A stretch of 64,000 nucleotides of DNA from NCBI GenBank assembly GCA_024803745.1, contig JANJXV010000010.1:30305525-30369524 (forward strand), given 5' to 3'. The DNA is from Megascapheus bottae (lineage: Eukaryota > Chordata > Mammalia > Rodentia > Geomyidae). How positions within the stretch are numbered: the first letter of the stretch is position 1; every line of letters starts with the position of its first letter. A model generated the notes under the pieces. That model saw nothing but the letters and a program-made list of their open reading frames with translations. It made no database searches and had not been told where the DNA came from. The translations under genes were made by a program, and so were the position numbers. Below, piece after piece: positions 1 to 12,634 of this stretch.

Positions 1-234
1 AGATATGTTGAGACAAACAATTTTTTGTTGTTGTTGTGAAGGCTAGCCTTGTGCTGCAGGGTATTTAGAATCATCTCCAGCACTTGCTTAAAACATCTCC
101 AGACCTAGACAGGCATCCTCTGGTGGCAATATGACTCCCTGTTAAAAGGTACTGGTTTACTGGAAGGATGGCGAGACAGGTTAGCTGGCATATATATTTT
201 AGTGCTTCACAAATATTCTTTAATTCTTCTACCA

Positions 235-500
235 AATAAAGGTCCGTCAGCATCTCTAGGTTTTTTTGAGTTGGGAAATCAAAAGCCTAGGGATGTTAAG
301 CAACTTGCCGGAATTAACGCAGCACATAACTGACAAATCTGAGATTCCAAATGAAAGGTCTATTTCTAGACATTGGGGGGCTCTTACCCAGGATACTACA
401 CTGCTTCCTATTTTGTAGGTAAGGATCTCAAGGTTCCAGTGGCAAAAAGTCAAATTCAAACTCAGGTCCTTCAGACTGCAGAGCCAGGCTCTATGAAGTC
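235..500 (-). repeat. Two adjacent MIR SINE fossils
   Basis: Read on the minus strand, 420-500 resembles the MIR 5' half (a Cys/Gly-rich-free tRNA-like part with 'GAGTTTGAAT' box B). 235-400 resembles the conserved core, with 'GGCAAGTTGCTTAACATCC' matching the MIR 'ttgggcaagttacttaacct' motif. They may be one diverged copy with an insertion or two copies in tandem. Confidence 0.5.
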
Positions 501-928
501 GAGTCACCATCTGAGGAGGGCTGCTAGCCCTACCTGCAGTAGATCTGGCCACTGACATAGAAATTATTCAGAGTCTAAGGTATAGCTTCTTTTTGCCTCA
601 AGCTCTGTCTCTTCTGCTGTAGTATTATGATTGTATTTACCTTCTTAAAAATAATGTACTAAAGAAGAGGGATTGTTAGAGAGTGGGAAAGTTTGGAGAG
701 AGAGGAGAGCCCAATCAATGTGTGCCATACAGAGTTAACAGCAATTAATCTAATTAATATGTGTAAATAATTATGATCACAAAACATAAAAATGATCTAC
801 TGAATCTATTAAGTAAAACCACGTATGGCTTATTCCTAATTCTTATGCTATACTATCTCATGCATGTAGCTTCCATTCTTTCTTCCCTAAAGCAGTTGCC
901 TTTGGTAAAATAAATTCTGTTTCTTCTT
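501..928. other. Intron, nothing recognised
   Basis: AT-rich unique sequence with no motif or repeat that I can name. Confidence 0.5.
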
Positions 929-1349
929 TAAATGTGCATTTCTCTTGATGCATATTGAAATGAACTCCAAGAAATAGAAATAAGAGGTTTTTTAAAAAAA
1001 ATTTTACTTTCTGTGCTTGTTTCTTTTTTCCTCTTGCTTTTCCCCTTCTGTCACCATTTGTTTTTCCTGTAACTTTTGTCTTGTATACAAGTTTTTCTGA
1101 TTTGGGGAGACGGGAGGCACAGAAGTGGTGAGACAAAGGGTAAACTAGTGATACTCACTAGACACTGTGTTGGAAATGAACTATAAAACTTATAGAGGAG
1201 GGGGATCTAAAGTTAACAAAAATGGGGAGAAAATAAGGGATGGGGGGACACTGGTCAATTACTTGACTTAAATAACTGTAATCCCTCTGTTTATCCCTTC
1301 TGTATATCACCTTTACAATAAAAATTTTTAAAAAATAAATGTGCATTTC
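929..1349 (+). mobile_element. 5'-truncated L1 3' end with perfect 14-bp target-site duplication
   Basis: The 14-mer TAAATGTGCATTTC occurs at 929-942 and again at 1336-1349 and brackets an insert (943-1335). The insert ends in an AATAAA signal followed by an A-rich tail. It has a pyrimidine-rich 5' part and a G-rich purine stretch near 1195-1250, as in mammalian L1 3'UTRs. The intact duplication indicates a relatively recent insertion by target-primed reverse transcription. The L1 subfamily is not identified. Confidence 0.75.
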
Positions 1350-2094
1350 CCTAATATGCTTCAAACCCCTGACTTACATATGATACCTACAACTCTTGCT
1401 GAGGAACTGTACAGACCTTTATGGCACTCAGGTGAGAAGCACTTTGCAGAGTATCTCAATACTTTCATACAGGACTGTATCTAAGAGCAATGCTTGCCTT
1501 CTATCAAAGAATTCCCTTGAAGTTGCACTGAAAATAACTCAAATTGCAGTTAACTATAAGGTTTTCCTCAGTGAATAAGGCAGAAGTAAGATTGGGGCTA
1601 TTAATTCGAAACTAAATTGCTTATTTTACTCCTGAAAGCAGCTAAGGAAACAGGGGATTACAATATACACTAGGTGCACCCAAGTAAATAAAGTCTCTAG
1701 CTTGAGTCTGATCAATTGTACATTACCAGCAGTTAGGTATTTGATGATAAAAACACAGTGAGCCAAACTACTTGATCAACACATTCGGAGAGCTGATAAA
1801 GGAAACAGAAACTATTAGAAAACTGCCTTTATATTTGCAACAAAGGTGGCTTCGTAGAAAATCATTTGGAAATGTCTAGATGCACATGTCAGAAGGAGAA
1901 CTGAGAGAATACAAAATAGGTGTTAAAGCACCTGAGTTCTGGGCTGCATCCCTTACCAATAATGGTACTGAAGACCGCAGCACTGGGGGCCTTATTGTCA
2001 CTATTGTGCAATGATGGAGGGGAACATAGCAATCTTCACAGCTCCTTTTATTGCTATAGCATACTTCTAAGGGATAGTGCCTTATGCTCACAAG
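1350..2094. other. Intron, nothing firmly recognised
   Basis: Mostly unique AT-rich sequence. Short open frames on both strands around 1876-2168 have no recognisable protein features. Confidence 0.4.
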
Positions 2095-2190
2095 GAAGCC
2101 ATCCAGACTCAGCCAGACCTGGATTCAAATCCAGCATTGACTTTGATAAGGTTGTTTACAATGCTTGAGATTCAGTGCCTCAAATGTTTG
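2095..2190 (+). repeat. MIR fragment
   Basis: The box-B-like 'ACCTGGATTCAAATCCAGC' is followed by a decayed MIR core ending 'TTCAGTGCCTCA'. Confidence 0.55.
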
Positions 2191-2326
2191 TTGTGGATGA
2201 ATATATTTCCTGAACATGAAAAAAGCAAAGTTCTGAAATGCATGCACTAGATTTCCTATACTACCCAACAAAACCTCATGTATGAATGCAGAATCAAAAA
2301 CTCTTCAATAAAAACAGTGTATGGCC

Positions 2327-2349
2327 AGACACTGGTGGCTCATGCCTAA

Positions 2350-2394
<45 letters not shown>
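2327..2394 (+). repeat. B1 5' fragment followed by (CA)22
   Basis: About 24 bases match the start of the B1 monomer seen elsewhere in the window ('CACTGGTGGCTCATGCCT'), then pass straight into a CA tract at 2351-2394. The rest of the SINE is missing, either truncated or replaced by microsatellite growth. Confidence 0.6.
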
Positions 2395-2398
<4 letters not shown>

Positions 2399-2789
2399 GT
2401 GACTTGATGAAGTACAGTTAGGTCTGTTTGTGGTGTGCTGCTTTTGACTGCTGGAAAAAGTCACAAAATCCATTCTGTTTGCACTTTTCCTGCAATCCTT
2501 CAAAAATCTGAAGGAAAAGAAATCGAGTTTCAGGTGAGGAATTGTAATCTTATTATATGTTACACATTTCATTATTCCAACATATATTTCCATTTGTGGA
2601 ATTCCCACTGTAGATCATACCAAACATTGCCCATAAAAACAAATAACTCATAGAAAATAAAACCATAGAAAACACTGATGCATTCAGTTTTCTAGTTGCC
2701 AAAATTCAGCTTGATTCAGTGCTAAGAATAATTAAAAGCTGAGATCTAGGAGAACAATGAGAAAGAACAGGACTAACAAAAAGTAATCA

Positions 2790-2865
2790 TTATGTAAATG
2801 CTTTCTATGTTCTGGATACTATGCTAGTCTACTTACTCATATATTTGTGATGATGAGGTGATGAG
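2790..2865 (-). repeat. MIR 3' fragment
   Basis: 'TTCTGGATACTATGCTAGTCTACTTACTCA' resembles the reverse complement of the MIR tail (size-of-change motif 'ggcactgtgctaagcgcttta'). Confidence 0.4.
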
Positions 2866-2869
2866 ATAC

Positions 2870-3484
2870 AGTTCTTGAACCCTAAAGTAAGCAGTATATC
2901 AGAATAAATAAGCATCACTCACAGTTCACTGCTAAGCTCTATTCTGGGGCTTGACGGAGGTAAGCTTGCCTAAAACGCTCCAGACAGACCGAAACCACAA
3001 AGTGAGTGATTTCAAGTGATGAATCACTGAAAAGAAACCAAGGTAAGATAACACAACAGATCATGTACCAGATAAAGGTAACTCTGGGTGCTATTCAGAA
3101 ATGGTGTCTTTGAGGAGCTAGCTATTGATGTATGATAGAGCACACAAATATGTTCATACTAATGCCTGACAAAATAAATACATGATCTAATAACTAACTG
3201 TGCAAGGGAGTTTATACTAACTACCAAAATAATATTAGCCCTAAAATAATTGAAGCTGCAACTATTCCAAAAGACACAGCATTTGCACTTGTTGTGGATG
3301 GAAAAGAGTTTCTGTAAAACAAAAGAGAGGGGATGGGCATGAATCTGAGGGAAAAGAGCAAACCATAGGCAAATAGCTCATCACTCTGAATCCTTGCCTC
3401 ATTGCTCTGGGTAAGAGAAAGAACTGACTTCAACCTTGTTTGCAATACAGTATGCAACATTGAGCCTTACTTTTCAACTCTTTT
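2870..3484. other. Intron, nothing recognised
   Basis: Unique AT-rich sequence with no recognisable repeat or motif. Confidence 0.4.
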
Positions 3485-3680
3485 ATTGCAGGAGCCTTCA
3501 ACCTACGGTTCTAGCAAAATCACCTAATGGGGTTGTTAGAATACTAACCTCTGAGACTTGGCCCAAGGCTTTGGATTCTGTAAGCTTAAGATAATATCAG
3601 AGAAGCAGCTGGATTTCTATCTAGTTCCCAAGTGAAGCAAAGGCTGCTACTCCAGACTCCAGACTTGAAAACTCGTATGG
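3485..3680 (+). mobile_element. hAT-type MITE fossil (MER3/MER20-like)
   Basis: The block opens with 'AAAATCACCTAATGGGGTTGTTAGAATACTAA', has 'TCTGAGACTTGGCCC' in the middle and ends with 'TAGTTCCCAAGTGA...ACTCCAGAC'. This is the near-palindromic organisation of MER1-group hAT elements. The family name is from memory. Confidence 0.6.
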
Positions 3681-3689
3681 TCCCTTTAC

Positions 3690-4590
3690 CTATTATGTCC
3701 TGTGCACCTTATGCTTGCCCTAGATTCTTAAAATAAATAAACACACATAAATGTCATTGGCCCACAAAGTAATTTGTGCTATGTTTTAAATAAAATCTTA
3801 TTGTAATCAATGCAATTTTATGAAGTTTCTTTAAATCCTTGATATATATGTATATATATGGTATATAAATATATGGTTGTGCCTCTAATATTTTAACTCC
3901 TTATTACCATGTACCCATATATTTATCAAAAATACTTATTACATATAAATACATACTTTAACCATTATTTATTTAAATAATTAAGTCCTAATTTGGGCCA
4001 TGGAATTTATGACTATCAATCACTTGTGCAAATGAAAAAGTTGAGTCCATGGCTCACCAAAAATATATGAAATAATTTATGATTTCTGAAATTCCTTTCG
4101 TCAATCCCCAGTTAATCCACAAAGTAAGATTACTCTTTTTTTCTCTTAAACTGAAACTTCATTCCTGGTACCTGCACAATAAGAAAGAGAGCTAACAGTG
4201 CTACCTCATTTCACTGCTGAATAAGCAACAGAATTGGCAACATCCCCAACTGGCTTGCAACCCAGAAGCCTTTGCACCGGGTGGGATTGATTGGCATCAG
4301 AGCAAAGGCTTCTGGGGAATACAGCCAGCCAGGTAGCAAGCCAGAATCTTTAGTGAAACAAAGTGGAGTCAGCTGTAGCCACCTAAATCAGAGTCCTGTC
4401 CCACTGGGGTCACAGCCATCTTCATTAAAGACTATTTACTCTCTTTCGTCTGCTTCCAGCACCACTGGCATCAAGAGAGAAAAGGATGGGGGGGAAGGAA
4501 TTTTTTTTAAAAAAATCAGGATTTTGCTTTGAAAAGAATTTCTACCCTAAAGAGAATTTTAATCAAAACTCTCTGCTTTATTCATGAAAT
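3690..4590. other. Intron, AT-rich unique sequence
   Basis: Contains a small TATATG-rich patch near 3840-3880 and a G-run at 4487-4494. No gene or named repeat was seen. Confidence 0.4.
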
Positions 4591-4780
4591 CACTATCTCA
4601 GGCATATTCAAGTATCAAAAAGTTCTCCTTTTCCTTCGTAATTTCTTCCTTCCTTTACTTCATAATTCAAATCTCCATCCTGTCTTTGCCTCTCTTCTTT
4701 CACAAAGAGTTCCCTGATCACTTCTATACCCACATCAGGGATTACTGCTTCTCTTTAGCTTGTCGACTCTCTTAATAGTT
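4590..4780 (+). repeat. L2-like LINE fossil
   Basis: Pyrimidine-rich text with 'AAAGAGTTCCCTGATCAC' resembles the conserved L2 3' segment ('gaggccttccctgaccac'). It is decayed and the assignment is tentative. Confidence 0.4.
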
Positions 4781-4924
4781 TCAAGTGCAGACTACTCACA
4801 AGGGCCAAAATGGCAAGTTGGAAGGTGACTTCAAGGATGTAGCTCACAGCAGACTTTTGGAGGGTATTGAGGTTGTAAGTCAGACATCTTTCTTACCATA
4901 ATACCTTGAGACAAAGGACCTAAC

Positions 4925-5155
4925 AGAGCAGTCAGACAGCACAGACTCAGAATCAAGAACACAATTGTGGTCCTAAGCAAATTAATGACCTCTTTCAGAT
5001 TGTATTCTGTAGGTGGTGTTGTCTGTTAAATTCATAATAAACAAATACCTATCTTTCAGAAATACTGTAAACATTAGGGAAGTTAATATCTTTCTGGAAC
5101 ACAGTAAATATTCAGTAAATGGCAACCTGATTCTATTATTATTATTACTATTAAT
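4925..5155 (+). repeat. MIR, near full length, decayed
   Basis: The order matches MIR: a box-B-like 5' part near 4940, a core with 'AAGCAAATTAATGACCTC', and a tail 'GAACACAGTAAATATTCAGTAAATG' followed by (ATT)n-like text. Confidence 0.55.
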
Positions 5156-5439
5156 CAACTTACTGCCATAATAATATATCAAAACTAGCCAAAACACACA
5201 AAAATAAAAGCAGCTAAATTCCACAGTTTCTGCATCCTTCCAAAAAGCTTTCAAAACTGGTTAGGCAAGTTGAACTCTGACATTAACAAGATATAATGTT
5301 TAATGAAATGAAAAAAAAAAAGGTCCTTGATCCCAATGCAACCTTAACATTCTAGACTGCATTGGATGACATTTAACGTATGCCACATAGCCACTCAGGT
5401 ATCTTGGCACCATTTGTAAAAGAAATGTCTGTTCACATG

Positions 5440-5690
5440 GAATGCACAGAAAAAGTGAATTGATAAAGACAGGAAGCCGATCAGTGGTGCCTTAGGGCAG
5501 AGCAGAAATTGACTACAGATGGACCCCAGGTAATTCCAGTAGGTACTGGAAGAGTTCTACAGATGGACTGTGATGACAGTTACACAATTCTACAACTTTA
5601 CTAACAGTTCTGACACATTACATGTATGGTGAGTGAATTTTATGGCATGCAAATTATATCTCAATAAAGCTATTGAGAAACTATCTTTCT
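5440..5690 (+). mobile_element. Ancient L1M 3' end
   Basis: The tail 'GAATTTTATGGCATGCAAAT' followed by 'TATATCTCAATAAAGCTATT' is the hallmark end of mammalian L1M elements. Upstream, 'GATCAGTGGTGCCTTAGGGC' and 'GTGATGACAGTTACACAATTC' fit the same 3'UTR. Confidence 0.85.
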
Positions 5691-5694
5691 TGTA

Positions 5695-8600
5695 TTACAT
5701 GACACATTTCAAAATGAACTAGTATTTTTATTTTTATTCTAAAGCTTTCCATTATCAGCTTATCATCTTGACTGTCAAGAATTTCTCCAAGACTATTAAT
5801 GTATTCATCTACTGACTAACAGAGCTGTTATCTTTGCTTTTACCCACAATCGTATTATTTTGGAAAAGCCATCTTGAGATGCAGAATCAAGGTCATTAAT
5901 AGAAAAACATTTATATGCAAGGATTATGTTCAGTGTCTGAGAGCTTCTCAGTGTGGACAGCATAATATTCAAGCTGGGGAATGACTGGCTTTCAAATAGA
6001 AATCCATTATCAGTGAATAACTTCGATGCAAACATTTCAGGAAATACAAAAACCACTTTCCTCTAAATACTTTGGATGGATTGAAGTCAACCCATTAAAG
6101 CAGTGGATCTGTAAAACCTTACTAGAGCGCCGTAACTTGTAGTCTTTATTTATAAGGACCCTCTGTGTTTAAACACACATGAAGAACAATACCATTACAA
6201 TTTTACATAAAGGCATCTTCAAAGCATGACCATTAAAATTCTCCATTTTTAGAGCACAGATGGTTTTCCTTTGGGATTATGCAACTATTTTCACTATGAT
6301 TTTAAAACACAGTTTAAATATATGCCATTCCGTTCAAACTTAGCCAATCCTTCCTTGGTTGAACCAGAGGTCATGTCATGTAGGATTCATGCAGGATTCA
6401 CTCAGTCTTTCTCCAGGTCACATCCATTCCAAGCTGGCTTGCTTAGCTTCTGCCCAAACAACCTCGCATTACTGGGCCTGACTTTCCATGTCGTGCCCTT
6501 CAATTTAGACTAAAGAAGTTCTTCATGACCCTGTACTGAAAACCAGTCTAATAAAAGTCATAAAAATGAGCAGCAGTTTTGAAAACTACAACACAACAAC
6601 TGACAATGAAAACCATACTATTCTTGGTACTGTGCTGAGAGACCCACACCTACTTTAATTATGATAGATACTTGAATACTTATTTATCATAAGGAAATGG
6701 AAATGCAGACAAGATTCAATATCTCAGTTGAATAACAGACTGCCCAGGCATTCGCAGGTTGTGAAGTTACCCACTTGTAATTTCCATACATGCATTGCCA
6801 AGCCACAGGATTCCATCCATGTATTCCTGAAATCAAGGGTTCTCAAGGCAATATCAGTGATGTTGTGAATATACTAAGGTTGTTTTATGGTATAGAAAAA
6901 GGGCCGACCAAGGCCTGTTGACCGATGGGTTTCATAGAACTGTCACTGTCAAATGGGAATATATTGCTTACTTCTTTAATCCATAATATTCTAACCTGCA
7001 AAATGGAAGTGATTTTTATTCAGACAGCTATAGAACAGAAATGAAATCATACACATATTCATTTTTTTCTAACCACTGACTATAAATTGTTACTAAACCT
7101 CATTTTTGCCACATATAAAGTCTACAGTTGCATTGCTGGGCAAAACTTCCAAAAGAATAATTTCAGGCATTCACACAAGCATATAATCAGGTGAAAATTT
7201 TTTTACATTTTTAAAAACAAGGTTATGTATTCTCATAGTCCATTCTGAAGAGCTCAAAAACAAAAATGCAAACAAAATCAACCTTGAAATTTTTCCCGTC
7301 TTATTCTGATTAATGTTGAGGCAAGCACCTAATTAGAAGGTATTTCATCATGAGTTTGATGGCCCCTACCATCTCATAATATTACGATCTATTAGAATCT
7401 TTAGACAGTCAAATTAGTAAGCTATTATTATCCTAAGCTTGTCAGGATTTTGTTAGGGAGAGTTCTATCTGTATTTGCAAGAGAAATTAAGAATTTGAAA
7501 AGATTTTCCTGTAACCCATTTCCATTAATTCTGTGCTTGTATTTCTTCACAGTCAATTCCTTTCCTTCTCAAGGTTAACCAGTTTATGGGGTTTTATGCT
7601 GCAGTGCTTCAGACCAGGCATTTTTTAGAGCTGAAAGACAAGCATGCTTTCTTGAAAAGACACTATATGATCACGGATTATTCAAAAAGAAGGAGAATTT
7701 TAAGACTTCGAAACCCAGAAGTGAAAACTGAAATGACTTCAGAGACCAGGCAGGTCATATGAACAGAAGTCACAGGCTAGATGCAGCTAACAGAGGGTGA
7801 CAGAAATGGGGACGATAATAGCACATGATCATTGCAGAATTAAATGAAACAAGTATGTCATGGAGTAGAACAAACAATCCTAGTGTCATCATGATCACCA
7901 TCGATAACTAAGCAGTGAAAACAAAAGTACAAAGTAGCCATGATAGCCTTTACTATACAAAGAGTTCTTCTGAAGAAAGAAGAGATTGTATCAATAACCA
8001 AAATTTTGGGATGTAAAATGAGCCCAATTTGAGCCTAAGGGAAGTTGTGAATATTATCCTTTAAACATGTTACATACGATTATTACTGTACTTAAATTTC
8101 CTAGTGACATATTTCCATTTATGGTGAAAACGCATTGGACTGAACTATTTGTTATCAAGAGTCAAGAAAGGCAGAGAGAAAACCCTGTTATCAAGGATTT
8201 TAACAAAAGCAAGTGTTCACCTAGATGTTATTTAATAATCTCTAAGCCCATCTAACAGAGAATCCCACTCTTGTCAAGACAAATAAATGTGTACTCCAGA
8301 CATTTTCCATCCATCACACTGACAGTAACCCTTAGGAATCCAGAAGATGGAACGCTGCTCCAAAATCTTTTCTGATAATTATACGGCACAGGACTTTGGT
8401 GATATCACCCAAAGATAAGACAGACTAGAAGAGAAAGAGCCTCCTGAGAAGAGGAGCCACCTCTCGGAGGAGCTGTTCTTTCATCTTATACCCTAGAATA
8501 GACGTCCTAACAACATCTCACCTTTGCACGCCTTGCAAGAGCTTTTGTTCCAAATATTTCAATATGGTTCTTTCAGTTTTTCTCCTTTTAGGGTGTAAAA

Positions 8601-8759
8601 AGATTGTCTGGGATTGTTTATCATAATCACAAATAGGTTACAAATGAAATACGAATTCTGCTGGAAATAATGTGATATTCCTCAGTACTAGTATTTGCCA
8701 AAATAACTTCTTCATAAACATTTAAACATGGACTCAGGCATGTATATCTCTTAGTGTCT
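5695..8759. other. Intron, largely unique sequence
   Basis: No young SINE or L1 was seen. There is possible weak MIR-like text near 6650-6740 and 6990-7020, too decayed to call. A CArG decamer lies at 8115-8124. Confidence 0.45.
8115..8124. promoter_or_regulatory. Second CArG-box match
   Basis: The decamer is identical to the one at 18419-18428 and sits in a repeat-poor part of beta intron 1. It is a perfect SRF consensus, but within chance expectation for this length of sequence. Confidence 0.2.
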
Positions 8760-8784
8760 AATAAATAAATAAATAAATAAATAA
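8760..8784. repeat. (ATAA)6 microsatellite
   Basis: Perfect tetranucleotide run. Confidence 0.95.
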
Positions 8785-9532
8785 GCTTTTAGGCTAGAAG
8801 TTTCACAACAAAAGTCAAGTTAAAGGAAAAATAAACGAGTTAACTCCTAAGCAAACATAACACTAAAGCAAAGAACTGAATGAGCTCATAAACTCTGCAC
8901 AAAGCTGGCAAAATTAATAAAAGCCGACCTACTCACAAAGGGCTTGTTACTTATTTCTCATTCTTTTCTATGAGGATCATCTCAAAGTTTAATCGCATGA
9001 GTTTAAGGCCATTCCCTATCACATAAACAAGGAATCACCTTGTTTAACATAACTTCTTTTTTAAACAAGAAAATAGATATGTCATGCTAAGTTATGCTAA
9101 AACATGTAAAAGAATGACACACATTCTACATTTTATGTTATATTTTCCTTTTATCATAAGCAACAAAACTTGAAATGACATTCTGAAGAACAGAAAAATG
9201 ACTATTTCCTCACCAAAACTAACACCATTAAAAATAAAAGTGATAGCACAGTCTTTTTCATAGTATTTTTAAAGTTTCTCAGATCTCTATCAGGAAATAT
9301 TGCTCATACAAATGCACCATGACCTACAATACTATATTTTTTCTGAAGGCAAATATTAAGTGAATGACTAGATACTTGGTGGCTTTCTTTTTGATCAAAC
9401 AGTCTTCTAATAATCCAGAGTTGAAAAGGTTTTATTAAGTAAAGTTCATTTGTCCCCCAAAAAGTAGTACTCCAATGAATGGATTTTATAATAAACAGAT
9501 GAGAAAAAAATGAAGGAAGAGCAGAAAGAGAG
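8785..9532. other. Intron, nothing recognised
   Basis: AT-rich unique sequence. Confidence 0.4.
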
Positions 9533-9623
9533 AGGAAGGAAGGAAGGAAGGAAGGAAGGAAGGAAGGAAGGAAGGAAGGAAAGAAGGAAGGAGGGAGGGA
9601 GGGAAGGAAGAAAGGAAGGAAGA
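9533..9623. repeat. (GGAA)n polypurine microsatellite
   Basis: About 90 bp of GGAA repeats with AAGG and GGGA interruptions toward the end. On the minus strand it creates an artificial Ser/Phe/Leu/Pro-rich open frame. Confidence 0.95.
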
Positions 9624-12204
9624 ATTGATTGATTCATGCTTATGTAAGTGTCTTAGGGCTTTACTAAGGTTTAGTATCCTCCCAACAGCTCCAAGACAGA
9701 GGATAGCAATTATCTGAAAAGAGCCTCACATTCACATAAAGTTCCTCATTCCATTCTGCATGCACTGTGCCCTCTAGGGTTTACTCTCCTCGCAGGATTT
9801 TCTTACTTTTCTCCTCCCACTGGCCATCATGAGGTACCATCACAGGCTTAGCAAAATAGTACCTGTCACATTCAGATGCTTAATATTTCTCTTTGGAGAA
9901 TTCGGTGACAACCTGACAAGAGAGCTCAAGTCTAATTGAAGGCCATCTCTTTCGTACCATAATACAAAATCTATTACTAGTCACTGATAGTTCGGCCAGA
10001 GTATATTGTTGTCTCAAGATAGGCAATGTGTTTCTTTTTAGTGTGTTTTCCAGCTACCAGCTGGCAGAGTATCACCAATCTACCTTCCACTCCATCTATA
10101 ACAATAGCTCCCAGGGGGCAATTGCAGATTTCCCATTTTTCTCTTTGGTCAGCACAATCCCTTTTCTATTCTCCTGAATCCTCACTTAGAAATACTATCA
10201 CAACCATAATTTATTGTTAAAGCTGGACTGTGAGGAATACGTACTGAATATCCAGAAAAGAAGATGATTTTAGGCATGCTATCTTATTCTTCTTTGGCCT
10301 GGAGCTGGTGACATCTTACTTACCATACTATAACTCTTTCACAAAACAGTACAAGTACTTCTGCTTAACTACAGTGCGTTTGTCATCATTGACATTCAGT
10401 ACAATTAACTGAGTTAAACTCACTGGCTGATATGATAATTACTTAGTGTTCAGAGAAAGACTTTCAAAGAGCAGATAAAGACTACAGCTGAGAAAATGAA
10501 ACTGAACCCTGTAAGGTCAATAACATTTAGAGATCTGTTTTGGAAACATAATTCCAGAAAAATAATTTAAGCTATTTAGTAAATCTTTGGCTTGACAGAA
10601 ATAACTCCCCCCATATAAAAGTTAATGCAATTTACATCCACCTTACAGTAAATGTGAAGAAGTTTAATTTGCATTTATGATCTTTAGACAAGCAAAGGTA
10701 ATTAACAATACTTTATTTTTGATGCAGGTAATAATTGGCACTAATTGGTACTAATTTATATCTCTACTAGCACCCATCCTTACCTACCATAGCATAACAC
10801 AACCCAAAGACATAATTTTCCAGAGTCCTGCCACCAATTCTTACCCATCTTTCTTCCTCTCACTGCTAAGCCATAATAAATGAACACATGCTTTTGGTCA
10901 TGTTTCTTTATTGTTGCTAATTCCTCTTATTCCTCTCATTTAAGTCCAATAACCAAATGCACGATTCATAATGAAAGTGTTTACTTTCCTTATGATTAAC
11001 TTCCTTGTGTAATTAATGTCCCTAATCCTCTGGGCAGCCTTATTACATCTACTCTGCTTCAACATGCTGTCAGCAGAATACATTTTCATATTTTAGGAGG
11101 AGGAAGAGAACGAAGCTCCTCCTTACTAAGTATGATAATAAGAAGATGACTTTTTTGCAAAAAAAAAACTATTCACAATTATACTAGCTACTTTCATTGT
11201 TTACATAATGTGCTATACTGGCTGATCCTCACCTGAGAAAATAATTAAATTGCGGACTTAAATAGAATGCTCCCGTTGGAGAACACTTGACATGTGTTTA
11301 ATAGTAATGTAAGGGGAAAGGGGGCAAAAGAAAAACATAGAGCTGACCAAAAGAGCAGTGGTGAGGTCCAGCCAGAGGGGTGATGGACTCTCATCTCCAA
11401 GATACTTCCTCAGAGACACCACAATCCTGGGGTGTCACCTCAGACCTCTCATGGGCCAGCCATGCTCAGATCTGTTCCCTCAAATCACATTGTCTGGAAA
11501 GAGCTCTGAGAAGTTGTGCCGGCTCTTCTCTCTCTGAAACCTCTTTTGCAGAGTACTTCCTAGCCAGCGCTCAAGCTGTTTACCTTAAAAGGATAAAATA
11601 TCTGTAGGGGGAAAAAACTGTAGCTGGCTGCAGAGGCACGACATACCAGAAGGAGAAGCACTACAAGCTCAAAGCGGCTTTTCCTAGAGGGGCTCACCCG
11701 TGTCTCACCTTCCTCAACTCTGCCATGCTTAACAGCAGCTGAGACCAAAAGAAGCACTTCTACTGGCTCGCCAGGCAGATGCCCGCAGCAAGCGTGGAAA
11801 ACATACGTCAAATGATCGTTGGTCCTAATGAGGGTCAGATTTGAATGCTGTCCAGGTCTTGATGCTTGGCAAGAAAAGAGAAACACATTGGATAGAGCTA
11901 CTTTTGTGGATCCCAGGATAGTAGTAGGTATCCCCAGACATCACAGTGACGTTGACAGGGTGAGAGGCTCAGGGAATGTACAACTAGAGCTCTCTGGTTC
12001 CACAGAAAGCAGAGGATGTGACTTGGTTCAAAGGGACCACGGAAAGTGCTTTGCCACGAAGAAGGGGAATTCAAGTAATCTGTGGCATCCCAAGTTGAAT
12101 GGGTTAATGGAGAAATGCGCAACTCTGACTACAATTAGCCAAAGAGCTCAAATCCTATACTTATACCTAAAGTGCTAAAATCATATACTAACTTCCTACC
12201 ACTG
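9624..12204. other. Intron, unique sequence with a candidate regulatory block
   Basis: No named repeat. 10420-11000 is AT-rich with TAAT/ATTA homeodomain-type cores and looks like ordinary conserved-noncoding text. 11370-12170 is GC-richer than its surroundings, with overlapping open frames on both strands but no recognisable protein. Confidence 0.4.
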
Positions 12205-12285
12205 AACAACTATATCAGAATCTCCTGAAGTGGAGTTTAAAGCTCCCTGGGGGATTCTAGTTTGCAGCTAAAGGTGAGAATCAAT
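12205..12285 (+). mobile_element. MER20-like hAT fragment
   Basis: 'AGAATCTCCTGAAG' is followed by 'AAAGCTCCCTGGGGGATTCT' and 'GCAGCTAAAGGTGAGAATCA'. This is the order of the MER20 right half. Confidence 0.6.
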
Positions 12286-12634
12286 GAAGTCAGTGAAGTA
12301 ATGACTGCTCACATGGGAACATAAACATTATGCTACTAAAAATGTATACCTATCATTTGGCCACAAGTCCACTGCAGCAATCGCAAACTTGTAGCTCTTT
12401 AAGATTTTCGCCAATAGACGTTCAGTTTCTTACATGGGAAATATACCTGGTCCTTCATTTAACTAAAGCACACATGCACACACATGTCTTTCCACCTTCC
12501 TATAAGAATGCTTCCAAAACTGCCCTGTACGTTGAAGTTACCTTACGAATCTTATTTTAAAATGTTAATCTCTAGCTTCCATTCCATCCCCCCCCATACA
12601 CACACATGCATATAACCTCCCAACACTGGGAATT

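Noticed and set aside
9446..9637. Ser/Phe/Leu/Pro repeat protein
   Set aside because: It is the antisense translation of the GGAA microsatellite.
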